DNA of 64,000 nt from Arcobacter lacus (GTDB lineage: Bacteria > Campylobacterota > Campylobacteria > Campylobacterales > Arcobacteraceae): contig NZ_MUXF01000019.1 in NCBI RefSeq assembly GCF_003063295.1, forward strand, positions 70,719 to 134,718, given 5' to 3'. Numbering within the stretch: the first letter of the stretch is position 1; each line of letters opens with the position of its first letter. Below the pieces are notes generated by a model, which saw only the letters and a program-made list of their open reading frames with translations, did not search any database and was not told where the DNA came from. Below are positions 46,581 through 53,390 of the stretch, piece after piece. A program made the position numbers and the translations under genes.

Positions 46581-47198
46581 TTAATCCCAAATGATTAATT
46601 GTATTGGAGTTGGGTTATATCCATTGCATGGATTGTTTAATTGGGGGCAATTTGATATTAAAACTAAAGTATCCATGTGTGCCACCATTTCCACATAATC
46701 TCCTGGTTTTGAAATACCATCAACTATTGCTAAATGTCCATTTTCCTCTACTGGTACATTCATAAAAAAGTTAATATTATTTGTAATATCTTTTGGACTC
46801 ATTTCAAGTTGTGCTACAATTGTTAAGTAATTATCTCTACAAGAGTGCATATATTTTTTATCTAAACCAAATCTAACACTATTACTCTCAGCACTACAAT
46901 GCCCACCTAAAGTATCGTGATTTCCACAAGAATCTTGCGTTATTTCCATTAAAACATTATCATCAGTTGAAATAAGTTTTGTTCCAGTTGTTATAAAAAT
47001 ACTTCCTTGTTCTCTAATAGTATCATTTGCACTATATCTATCATTTAAATTGTCATTATTATAAAAAAGTGTATCAACAGCTTGGCATCCTTCTAAATCA
47101 ACGATTCTAAAAGTTTGTCCTTTTTTTATAACACCTGCCCATGGAAGTCCTGATGGTAATTTTTCATTATAAATTGCGTTTTTTGTATCTTTTGACAT
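46581..47198 (-). CDS. DUF1989 protein, carboxyguanidine deiminase-type subunit (urea carboxylase-associated protein 2)
   Basis: A 205-residue protein with the DUF1989 pattern: EGCQAVDTLFYNNDNLNDRY, QDSCGNHDTLGGHC and the Cys-containing HSCRDNYL, then YVEMVAHMDTLVLISNCPQ and a Cys-rich end (NPCNGYNPTPIQ). Conserved Cys and His probably bind a metal. CgdA/CgdB of this family together deiminate carboxyguanidine to allophanate. Which of the two this is, I cannot fix. AAGGA lies 6 bases before the ATG. Confidence 0.88.
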   Translation of the reverse strand: MSKDTKNAIYNEKLPSGLPWAGVIKKGQTFRIVDLEGCQAVDTLFYNNDNLNDRYSANDTIREQGSIFITTGTKLISTDDNVLMEITQDSCGNHDTLGGHCSAESNSVRFGLDKKYMHSCRDNYLTIVAQLEMSPKDITNNINFFMNVPVEENGHLAIVDGISKPGDYVEMVAHMDTLVLISNCPQLNNPCNGYNPTPIQLIIWD

Positions 47199-47208
47199 CT
47201 TTTAATCC

Positions 47209-47931
47209 TTAAACAAAATATCTGTTAGTATTTATGAAGCCTCTTTTTGCTTCATCACTATAAGTTTTATAATCTTCATCTTTAAACTCAACTGCATCAA
47301 AAATAGTAATTTCAATATCGCTTGGCTCATAAACTCCACTTTTATCCATAGCATGTGGTGTATTTGATAATACAAGTAAAACATCCATGTGTGCTGTTAA
47401 TTCAATAAAATCATTCTCTTTTGCACATCTATCACTTAATACAAGTTTTGAACCCTCTTTAACATCAACTTTTCTAAATAGATTCAGTGCAGGAATTAAA
47501 TCTTTTTTTGTCATTCCATATTTTCCAAGTTCAATTAAAAAGTTTTCTTTATCACTTTTATAATAACCATTTCTACAACTTTGATAAGTTGCTTCACCTC
47601 CAAAGTTCTCTTTGATAGTTCTTTCATTTGAAATTCCACCTAAAATATCAAATAAACCATCAGTAGAATCTTCTGTAATTGCAAATAAAACTCTTCCCAT
47701 TTCTGAAAATAGAACTTTTTCTTTTCCTAAAAAAGCATTCCATTGGATTTTTACTGTATCTGCACTATTAAATCTCTCTGCTACATTTGAAGCGTTGTAA
47801 AACATTGCACTTAAACTTGCATTGTCACCTTTTGCTTTTAGTTGTATTGTTTGCCCTCTTTTAACGATTTTTGACCATTTCACACTTGAAGGGAAAATTT
47901 CGTTTAAAACAACTTTATCACTTTTTATCAT
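47209..47931 (-). CDS. DUF1989 protein, carboxyguanidine deiminase-type subunit (urea carboxylase-associated protein 1)
   Basis: A 240-residue paralogue of the next gene. WSKIVKRGQTIQLKAKGDNA, then SLSAMFYNASNVAERFNSAD and ITEDSTDGLFDILGGISNER replace the Cys-rich site of its partner; YQSCRNGYYKS and FIELTAHMDVLLVLSNTPHA are conserved. The weaker metal site suggests a non-catalytic or regulatory subunit. AAGGAUG precedes the ATG and is the last part of the structured RNA element upstream. It is separated from the next gene by 10 bases. Confidence 0.86.
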   Translation of the reverse strand: MIKSDKVVLNEIFPSSVKWSKIVKRGQTIQLKAKGDNASLSAMFYNASNVAERFNSADTVKIQWNAFLGKEKVLFSEMGRVLFAITEDSTDGLFDILGGISNERTIKENFGGEATYQSCRNGYYKSDKENFLIELGKYGMTKKDLIPALNLFRKVDVKEGSKLVLSDRCAKENDFIELTAHMDVLLVLSNTPHAMDKSGVYEPSDIEITIFDAVEFKDEDYKTYSDEAKRGFINTNRYFV

Positions 47932-47937
47932 CTTTTC

Positions 47938-48052
47938 ATCCTTTAAAAATGTTCCATTTTGAAAAGGAACCTACTCATTTATAAACTACTTTTAACGCTG
48001 TAATAAATTACAGCTAAAGTAGCAAACCCTAAAGAGAGATACTCGTATCTCT
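47938..48052 (-). ncRNA. Structured RNA element copy 2 (ABC ATPase-deiminase junction), unrecognised family
   Basis: In mRNA sense, P1 is AGAGAUAC-GA-GUAUCUCU (48035-48052). CUUUAGGGUUU follows, then P2 with outer stem CUACUUU/AAAGUAG and apical GCUGUAA/UUACAGC (47986-48022), P3 GUUCC/GGAAC (47951-47970), and UUUUUAAAGGA. The element matches copy 1 at hypE-hypA in order, loop motifs and spacing, with compensatory changes in all three stems. P1 overlaps the last codons of the ATPase gene, and its TAG stop is inside the conserved CUUUAG. Confidence 0.7.
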
Positions 48053-48769
48053 TTTACTCGAATCTATATCATTTACTATTGTTGACCCATATCTATTTGG
48101 AAAATCCTCGTCAACTTTTATTTTGTCAAATACCAAAACTCTTGTTCCTAATTTAAAAGCTTCACTAATATCATGAGTTACCATCACAACTCCAAAGTTT
48201 AATTTTGAGTGAATATCCAAAAGTAATTCATGCATATCTTTACTAATTCCAGGATCAAGAGCACCAAATGGCTCATCTAAAAGTAAAAGTTTTGGCTCTT
48301 TTACAAGTGATTGAGCAATAGACAATCTTTGTTTCATTCCACCACTTAACTCATGTGGATATTTAGTTCTTGAATGGTATAAACCAACTGCTTTTAAAAT
48401 CTCATCAGCTTTTTCATAAGCCTCTTTTTTTGCTTTTCCAAAAAGTTTTCCCAAAAATGGAGAGTTTTTAAACTCTAAACCAATAATCACATTATCAATC
48501 ACATTTAGATGATTTAATGTTGAATATCTTTGAAACACTATTCCTCTATCATCACTTGGCTCTTTTGGATACTCTTTATCTTCAAAAAGTAGCTCACCTC
48601 GCGATGGTTCTTCAATTCCAAGTAACATTCTTAAAAATGTACTTTTACCACAACCTGATGGTCCAACCAAAGTACAAAACTCGCCACTATTCATAGAAAA
48701 ATTTACTCTTTCTAAGATTATATTTTCACCATAATTTTTCCAAATATTTTTTGCTTTAATTAAACTCAT
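48029..48769 (-). CDS. NitT/TauT-type ABC transporter ATP-binding protein
   Basis: A 246-residue ATPase: GPSGCGKSTFLRML (Walker A), HELSGGMKQRLSIAQSLV (signature) and LLLLDEPFGALDP (Walker B), VTHDISEAFKLG (H-loop). It is paired with the permease and binding protein upstream. The start at ATG 48769 has AGGAG 5 bases before it; a GTG at 48775 is inside that site. The final codons (SKRDTSISL) lie in hairpin P1 of the RNA element. The cargo is inferred to be guanidine or a breakdown product. Confidence 0.93.
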   Translation of the reverse strand: MSLIKAKNIWKNYGENIILERVNFSMNSGEFCTLVGPSGCGKSTFLRMLLGIEEPSRGELLFEDKEYPKEPSDDRGIVFQRYSTLNHLNVIDNVIIGLEFKNSPFLGKLFGKAKKEAYEKADEILKAVGLYHSRTKYPHELSGGMKQRLSIAQSLVKEPKLLLLDEPFGALDPGISKDMHELLLDIHSKLNFGVVMVTHDISEAFKLGTRVLVFDKIKVDEDFPNRYGSTIVNDIDSSKRDTSISL

Positions 48770-48771
48770 TA

Positions 48772-49584
48772 TCACTCCTTACCAAACCAAGGAAATAGTT
48801 TTTGATTAAATTTTCTTAAAACAAAATCTATTAAAAATGCTAATAGTGTAATCCATACAACATAAGGTAAAATCACATCCATAGCTAGATATCTTCGTAC
48901 TAAAAATATTCTATAACCTAAACCTTCAGTTGCAGCAATCGCTTCAGCTGAAATCAAAAATATCCAAGCAGTTCCTAAAGTCAATCTAATTGAATCAATT
49001 AATCTTGGAAATATTTGAGGAGTTACAACTCTTGTAATTATTTGCCAAGTATTAGCTCCCAAAGTTTGAACTTTTATGATTTGTTCACTTGGTATCTCTT
49101 TTACTCTTTGATAAATATCTCTTATCATAATTGGTGTAATTCCCAAAATAATCAAAACTACTTTTGAAATCTCACCTAAACCAAATACTATAAAAAGTAT
49201 CGGTAAAATTGCCATTGTAGGTATTAGTGAAAAAAACCAAATAAGTGGTGATAAAGTTGAAGTAATCATAGGAATAACTCCTATAGAAATACCAACAACC
49301 AAAGCAATAACTGCACTAATTCCTACACCTAAAGCCAATCTTTTTAAACTTGCAACTGTGTCATCATAAAGGATATAACTTCCAGTTCTTTTATCCTCTT
49401 CGAAAGCCAATTTGCTCATACTATCAATACATTTTTCTATTGATGGCAACAATTTATCATTTGGATTTTCAGCAAGTCTAGCATTTGAAAAACTTAAATA
49501 AACTATTGCAATTAATAAAAAAGGTAATAATCCCAGAAATAGATTTGCTGTCTTTGATGGGATTTCATTTATTAACCTTTTCAT
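48772..49584 (-). CDS. NitT/TauT-type ABC transporter permease
   Basis: A 270-residue membrane protein with about six hydrophobic segments. The permease EAA-like loop is EQIIKVQTLGANTWQIITRV followed by PRLIDSIRLTLGTAWIFLIS, typical of the SsuC/TauC/NrtB group. N-terminal periplasmic stretch residues 35-75. Coupled to the ATPase gene (its TGA stop sits within the ATPase ribosome site). Confidence 0.92.
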   Translation of the reverse strand: MKRLINEIPSKTANLFLGLLPFLLIAIVYLSFSNARLAENPNDKLLPSIEKCIDSMSKLAFEEDKRTGSYILYDDTVASLKRLALGVGISAVIALVVGISIGVIPMITSTLSPLIWFFSLIPTMAILPILFIVFGLGEISKVVLIILGITPIMIRDIYQRVKEIPSEQIIKVQTLGANTWQIITRVVTPQIFPRLIDSIRLTLGTAWIFLISAEAIAATEGLGYRIFLVRRYLAMDVILPYVVWITLLAFLIDFVLRKFNQKLFPWFGKE

Positions 49585-49599
49585 ATTCTTTCCCTAAAA

Positions 49600-50676
49600 T
49601 TAAAGTTTTCCCTCACTAGCCATTTTCATGAAACTATCATTAAATCTAAGTTTGATGTTTCCTTTATCTCCAATAACTTTTCCATTTGGAAACTCAATTC
49701 CTACAAAACCATAATCACTTGCACCTTCGCCATATAAACCATGTTCAAATGAGAATTTAGCAACAAACTCCATAGTTTTTACTATTTCATCACTATTATT
49801 AAATTTTACAGCTTCTACTGGTGTGTAATACATATTTGTAGTTTTTAGTTGGTCTTCAAATCCAGCTAAATCAGTTCCAGAAGCTTTTGCCATAATTGTT
49901 TTAGCTTCTATTGATTCTTTTGAATTAGAAGTCATTAAACTCATCATTTCATACCAAGCACCAACTAATGCTTTTCCAAACTCTGGATTTTCTTTTAAAG
50001 TTTGAGTATTAACTACAGTTAAATCTATAATCTCACCAGGGATTTTTGAACTATCAAAAATAGTATTAGCTTTTGGCATTTTTTGAATTTCACTCACTTG
50101 TGGTTTCCAAGTAACTACACTTGAAACATCAGCAGTTGTATAAGCAGAAACCATATCAGCATCACTTGTATTTACAACCTTTATATCTTTTTCACTCAAA
50201 CCATTTTTCTCTAAAGCTCTTGCTAATAAATAGTGAGAGATTGATAATTCAACAAGATTTATATTTGTTCCTTTTAAATCTTTGATTGATTTTGCAGTTT
50301 TAGAAATAACAGCATCATTTCCATTTGAATAATCTCCAATGATTAAAGCAGTTGAATCAACTCCACCAGCAGCAGGAATTCCTAAAGCATCCGTATTTGC
50401 CATAGTACAAGCATCAAATTCACCTGAACTATATTGATTGATTGATTCAATATAATCATTTATTTGAACTATTTGCACATTAATTCCATATTTTTTTGCC
50501 CATTTATCCATGATTTTTTGAGATTCAATAACATCCCAAGGCATCCAACCAACATAGATACTCCAAGCAACTTTGAAATCTTTTTTTGTTCCAGCAAAAA
50601 GTGAAGTTGATGTTAATCCTAAAAATAGAACAGCCAATGACAATAGTTTAAAGATTTTTGAAATCGAAAGTTTCAT
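49600..50676 (-). CDS. NitT/TauT-type substrate-binding protein (guanidine operon)
   Basis: A 358-residue periplasmic binding protein. Signal peptide residues 1-28 (LLSLAVLFLGLTSTSLFAG). The mature part begins FKVAWSIYVGWMPWDVIESQ and contains SGEFDACTMANTDALGIPAA, a SsuA/NrtA-like fold. In other bacteria this ABC class next to urea carboxylase genes and under ykkC RNAs imports guanidine or a related cation. It is the first gene after the guanidine-I riboswitch. AGGAG precedes the ATG. Confidence 0.92.
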   Translation of the reverse strand: MKLSISKIFKLLSLAVLFLGLTSTSLFAGTKKDFKVAWSIYVGWMPWDVIESQKIMDKWAKKYGINVQIVQINDYIESINQYSSGEFDACTMANTDALGIPAAGGVDSTALIIGDYSNGNDAVISKTAKSIKDLKGTNINLVELSISHYLLARALEKNGLSEKDIKVVNTSDADMVSAYTTADVSSVVTWKPQVSEIQKMPKANTIFDSSKIPGEIIDLTVVNTQTLKENPEFGKALVGAWYEMMSLMTSNSKESIEAKTIMAKASGTDLAGFEDQLKTTNMYYTPVEAVKFNNSDEIVKTMEFVAKFSFEHGLYGEGASDYGFVGIEFPNGKVIGDKGNIKLRFNDSFMKMASEGKL

Positions 50677-50699
50677 GTATTACTCCTAAATAAAATTAA

Positions 50700-50822
50700 A
50701 CACGTAAGAGGTTTTCACCTCCCGGGCTTTTATCCCTCCGTGTAACTCTTATTTAAGAGTCGATAGCTCTCGGACCAGTCAACTTAAAAAGTTCGGAACC
50801 CTAGCCATCTTTGCAGTTCTTT
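50700..50822 (-). promoter_or_regulatory. Guanidine-I (ykkC) riboswitch
   Basis: In mRNA sense the conserved blocks appear in order: GGCUAGGGUUCCG, a short stem (AAC-UUUUUAA-GUU), GACUGGUCCGAGAGCUA, a variable hairpin (ACUCUUAAAUAAGAGU), and ACACGGAGGGAUAAAAGCCC then GGGAG. These are the ykkC class I guanidine aptamer motifs. A GAGGU-GAAA-ACCUC hairpin follows (50706-50722) as a likely expression platform. It is about 30 bases upstream of the binding-protein gene. Confidence 0.93.
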
Positions 50823-50823
50823 A

Positions 50824-50865
50824 AGAGGCGAAATTGCCTCTGACATGTTTGATAAATGTATTATA
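50824..50865 (-). promoter_or_regulatory. Promoter (-10 box) and 5' hairpin of the guanidine operon
   Basis: TATAAT at 50860-50865 (minus strand) predicts a transcript start near 50853. The first part of the RNA then forms AGAGGC-AAUUUC-GCCUCU (50824-50841) before the aptamer. No -35 consensus is seen. The rest of the 300-base gap up to the YedI-like gene (50866-50976) is AT-rich and without a clear feature. Confidence 0.5.
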
Positions 50866-50976
50866 AAAATATTTGAATAAAAGATAAATACTCTTTATGT
50901 ATATTTTCTATACATTTTTATAATTTAGTTAAGATTTACTATTATTTCATTTTAAAAAATTATAAAAAGGATTTTA

Positions 50977-52083
50977 ATGGCTGGAATATTGGGCTATTTA
51001 TCTATTTTAGCTGATGATATTGGATCACTTGCTGGAAAAACCATGGCAACAACTGCAAAATCTCTTGCTACTTCACTAGATGATATTGGGCTACTTTTTG
51101 ATGATATTGCAACTTATACAAAACTTGCAAGCATAAAATCAAGTGGTCTTTTAGTTGATGACCTCGCAGCAATTGCAAATTTTACAAATGAAACAACTTC
51201 AGAAATCCTAAAAAAAGAGCTAGAAAAAGCAAAATCAGTTGAAGAATTTGAAGAAAATATAAAAAAACTAGATACAAAAACTCAACAAGAAATTATTTTA
51301 GAATTAGAACATATAAGAAATGTAGCAATGCTTGAAGCAAAAAGAAAAGCAGCACTTAGAGAGCTTCCAATTGTTTATAAAATTGCAAAAGGAAGTTTTA
51401 TAAATAAATTTATCATTATTCCTATTGTTTTACTTTTAAGTTATCTAGCGCCTTGGGCAATAGCTCCCATTTTAATCATCGGAGGAGCATATTTAGCTTA
51501 TGAAGGAGTTGAGAGTATCTTAGAAAAGTTTTTTCATCATGAAGAACATAAAGAAGATAACAATAAAAAAGAGAGTTCAAATGAAAACTTTGAAGATGAA
51601 AAAGTAAAAAGTGCTATAAAAACAGACTTTATTTTATCTTTTGAGATTATTGTAATTAGTTTAAGTTTACTTGATAATAGTGATTTTTTAACTAAACTTT
51701 TTGTTCTAATTAGTGTTGGGATTTTGACAACTATTTTTGTATATGGAATAGTTGCATTTATCATAAAACTTGATGATATAGGTTTTTATTTACAAGAAAA
51801 AAGAAGTGAAATCTTACAAAAAATTGGAGATGGTTTTGTAAAAGCTATGCCATATATTATAAAAGTTATTGGTGTTTTAGGAACTATTGCTATGCTTGCT
51901 GTTGGTGGAGGAATAATAGCACATGAAACACATATTTTAAGCTCATTTAGTGAAACTTTAAAAGCTGTTCCTCTTGGTGGATTTTTTAGTGAAATACTAT
52001 TGGGAGCAATAGTTGGATATATTGTTGTTTTAGTAGTACCAATATTTTCAAAAGTGGCAAAAAAAGTAAAATTAAGTAAGTAA
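50977..52083 (+). CDS. YedI-like (DUF808) inner-membrane protein
   Basis: A 368-residue protein. The N-terminus LAKILDD-like family pattern is present as ILGYLSILADDIGSLAGKTM and LATSLDDIGLLFDDIATYT, followed by AAIANF and the KGSFINKFIIIPIVLLLSYL membrane hairpin. About six membrane helices follow. An acidic, His-containing loop lies at about residues 187-210. It is conserved in many proteobacteria; function unknown. It ends in a strong hairpin. Confidence 0.87.
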   Translation: MAGILGYLSILADDIGSLAGKTMATTAKSLATSLDDIGLLFDDIATYTKLASIKSSGLLVDDLAAIANFTNETTSEILKKELEKAKSVEEFEENIKKLDTKTQQEIILELEHIRNVAMLEAKRKAALRELPIVYKIAKGSFINKFIIIPIVLLLSYLAPWAIAPILIIGGAYLAYEGVESILEKFFHHEEHKEDNNKKESSNENFEDEKVKSAIKTDFILSFEIIVISLSLLDNSDFLTKLFVLISVGILTTIFVYGIVAFIIKLDDIGFYLQEKRSEILQKIGDGFVKAMPYIIKVIGVLGTIAMLAVGGGIIAHETHILSSFSETLKAVPLGGFFSEILLGAIVGYIVVLVVPIFSKVAKKVKLSK

Positions 52084-52098
52084 AAATACTTACTTAAT
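52071..52098. terminator. Bidirectional terminator hairpin
   Basis: ATTAAGTAAGTA-AAAA-TACTTACTTAAT, a perfect 12-bp stem with a 4-base loop, lies over the stop of the YedI-like gene and the stop of the 26-residue frame on the other strand. Confidence 0.7.
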
Positions 52099-52170
52099 AA
52101 AATATGTATTTGCCATATCTGCTAAAATATAAAGCACTAAAAGTGCAAAAATAATCTTGCTGTAATTCAA
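52090..52170 (-). CDS. Possible 26-residue single-helix membrane protein
   Basis: TTG start at 52170 with AGAGGA 6 bases upstream. The translation begins (L/M)NYSKIIFALLVLYILADM and ends YFIK, a single hydrophobic helix with basic ends. Its stop lies inside the shared terminator hairpin, as for a true last gene. It follows the DUF481 gene by 43 bases on the same strand. No homology is recognised. Confidence 0.45.
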   Translation of the reverse strand: MNYSKIIFALLVLYILADMANTYFIK

Positions 52171-52213
52171 TTTTCTTCCTCTTTAAAATTTAGTTAAAAT
52201 ATATTATTGCTTT

Positions 52214-52918
52214 TTAAAAATCTATAATCAATGAAGTTAAAAACTTTCTATCAGTATTTTCTTTTTCTGTTTGATTTACATAATCTATTCTATAACTAAT
52301 TCCTAAAGAGATATTTTCTATCATTTTTAGATTTAGACTAGATTCACTTGTAAAGAAGTATTTTTCACTATCTTCTGAAGATATTAAGAAGCTTAACATT
52401 TGTTTGAACTGCATATTGTCATTTATTCTATATCTATAATTTGTCTCTGTTCTTGGAGCGATATATTCATCTTTTTTCCCATTTTCATACTTATCAAAAG
52501 CATAATCCAATCCAGCTTGAATATCTAAAGTTTGAATATCATCATTTATAAATTTGTATCCAAATCCAGGACCTATATTTAATCTATAATCATAATCTGA
52601 TAATTCATCATTTATATAATTTATTCCCATATAAGAATAGAGTTTTTCATTTATCATATGATTATAATCAACTTCAATATCATATTTATTTGCTGATGTT
52701 TCATCATTATCTTTACTATATAAAACTGTTGCTTTTGCTTTTAGTTCTTCACCTTCAGCAAGTTTTGTAAGAGTTTCAAGTTTTGCTGAAAAAGTACTTG
52801 TGTTGGTATTTCCACTTGTATCAACGTAAGATAGTTCTAAATGTTTAGTAAAATCTAAAGAGTAAGAAAATGTAGTTATAGAAGATATAATAAAAATTTT
52901 ATTTATAATTTTATTCAT
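52214..52918 (-). CDS. DUF481-family outer-membrane protein
   Basis: A 234-residue protein. N-terminal signal peptide (residues 1-20, IFIISSITTFSYS). Alternating polar/hydrophobic strands follow (ELSYVDTSGNTNTSTFSAKL, YSYMGINYINDELSDYDYRL) and it ends in an aromatic residue (LIIDF), as outer-membrane barrels do. Role unknown. Confidence 0.85.
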   Translation of the reverse strand: MNKIINKIFIISSITTFSYSLDFTKHLELSYVDTSGNTNTSTFSAKLETLTKLAEGEELKAKATVLYSKDNDETSANKYDIEVDYNHMINEKLYSYMGINYINDELSDYDYRLNIGPGFGYKFINDDIQTLDIQAGLDYAFDKYENGKKDEYIAPRTETNYRYRINDNMQFKQMLSFLISSEDSEKYFFTSESSLNLKMIENISLGISYRIDYVNQTEKENTDRKFLTSLIIDF

Positions 52919-53055
52919 ATATTTAATCCTTAATTATTTTGCAATTTGATTCATTATTTATAAATAAACCACCAAAAATTGTACAAAAAAACTCTTATAT
53001 TAACCTTTTATAAACCAAACTGGAATATACTTCATCTTCACAAAAAGGAGTATTT

Positions 53056-53358
53056 ATGAATAATATAAATTTTGACAGATTTAAAACTATCTCGTTTATT
53101 GAAGGATTATCATTTTTAATTTTATTATTTATTGCAATGCCATTAAAATATTTTGTAGGATTACCAATAGCTGTTAAGATAGTAGGAATGGCTCATGGTA
53201 TCTTATTTATTTTATTTTGTATTTTTTTATATAAAGCTATGAGAGAGTATAAATGGAAACTAGGAACTGGAATTTTACTTTTTATATATTCTGTAATTCC
53301 TTTTGGTTTTATTGCAATTGAAAAAACTATTATGAAACTACATTCTAAAGAGATTTAA
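53056..53358 (+). CDS. DUF3817 small membrane protein
   Basis: A 100-residue protein with three hydrophobic segments. FIEGLSFLILLFIAMPLKYF and VGMAHGILFILFCIFLYKAM are the family pattern. Function unknown. AAGGAG lies 8 bases before the ATG. Confidence 0.87.
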   Translation: MNNINFDRFKTISFIEGLSFLILLFIAMPLKYFVGLPIAVKIVGMAHGILFILFCIFLYKAMREYKWKLGTGILLFIYSVIPFGFIAIEKTIMKLHSKEI

Positions 53359-53390
53359 TATTAAGGTTTAAAAAACCTTAATATTTTTAT
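53357..53390. terminator. Bidirectional terminator
   Basis: AATATTAAGGTTT-AAA-AAACCTTAATATT followed by TTTATTTTTT on the plus strand, between convergent genes. Confidence 0.8.

Noticed and set aside
47938-48052. A third guanidine riboswitch (class II hairpins) in the same operon
   Set aside because: The P1 loops differ between copies (GA and UC) and are not ACGR, and the guanidine-III pseudoknot consensus is not visible.
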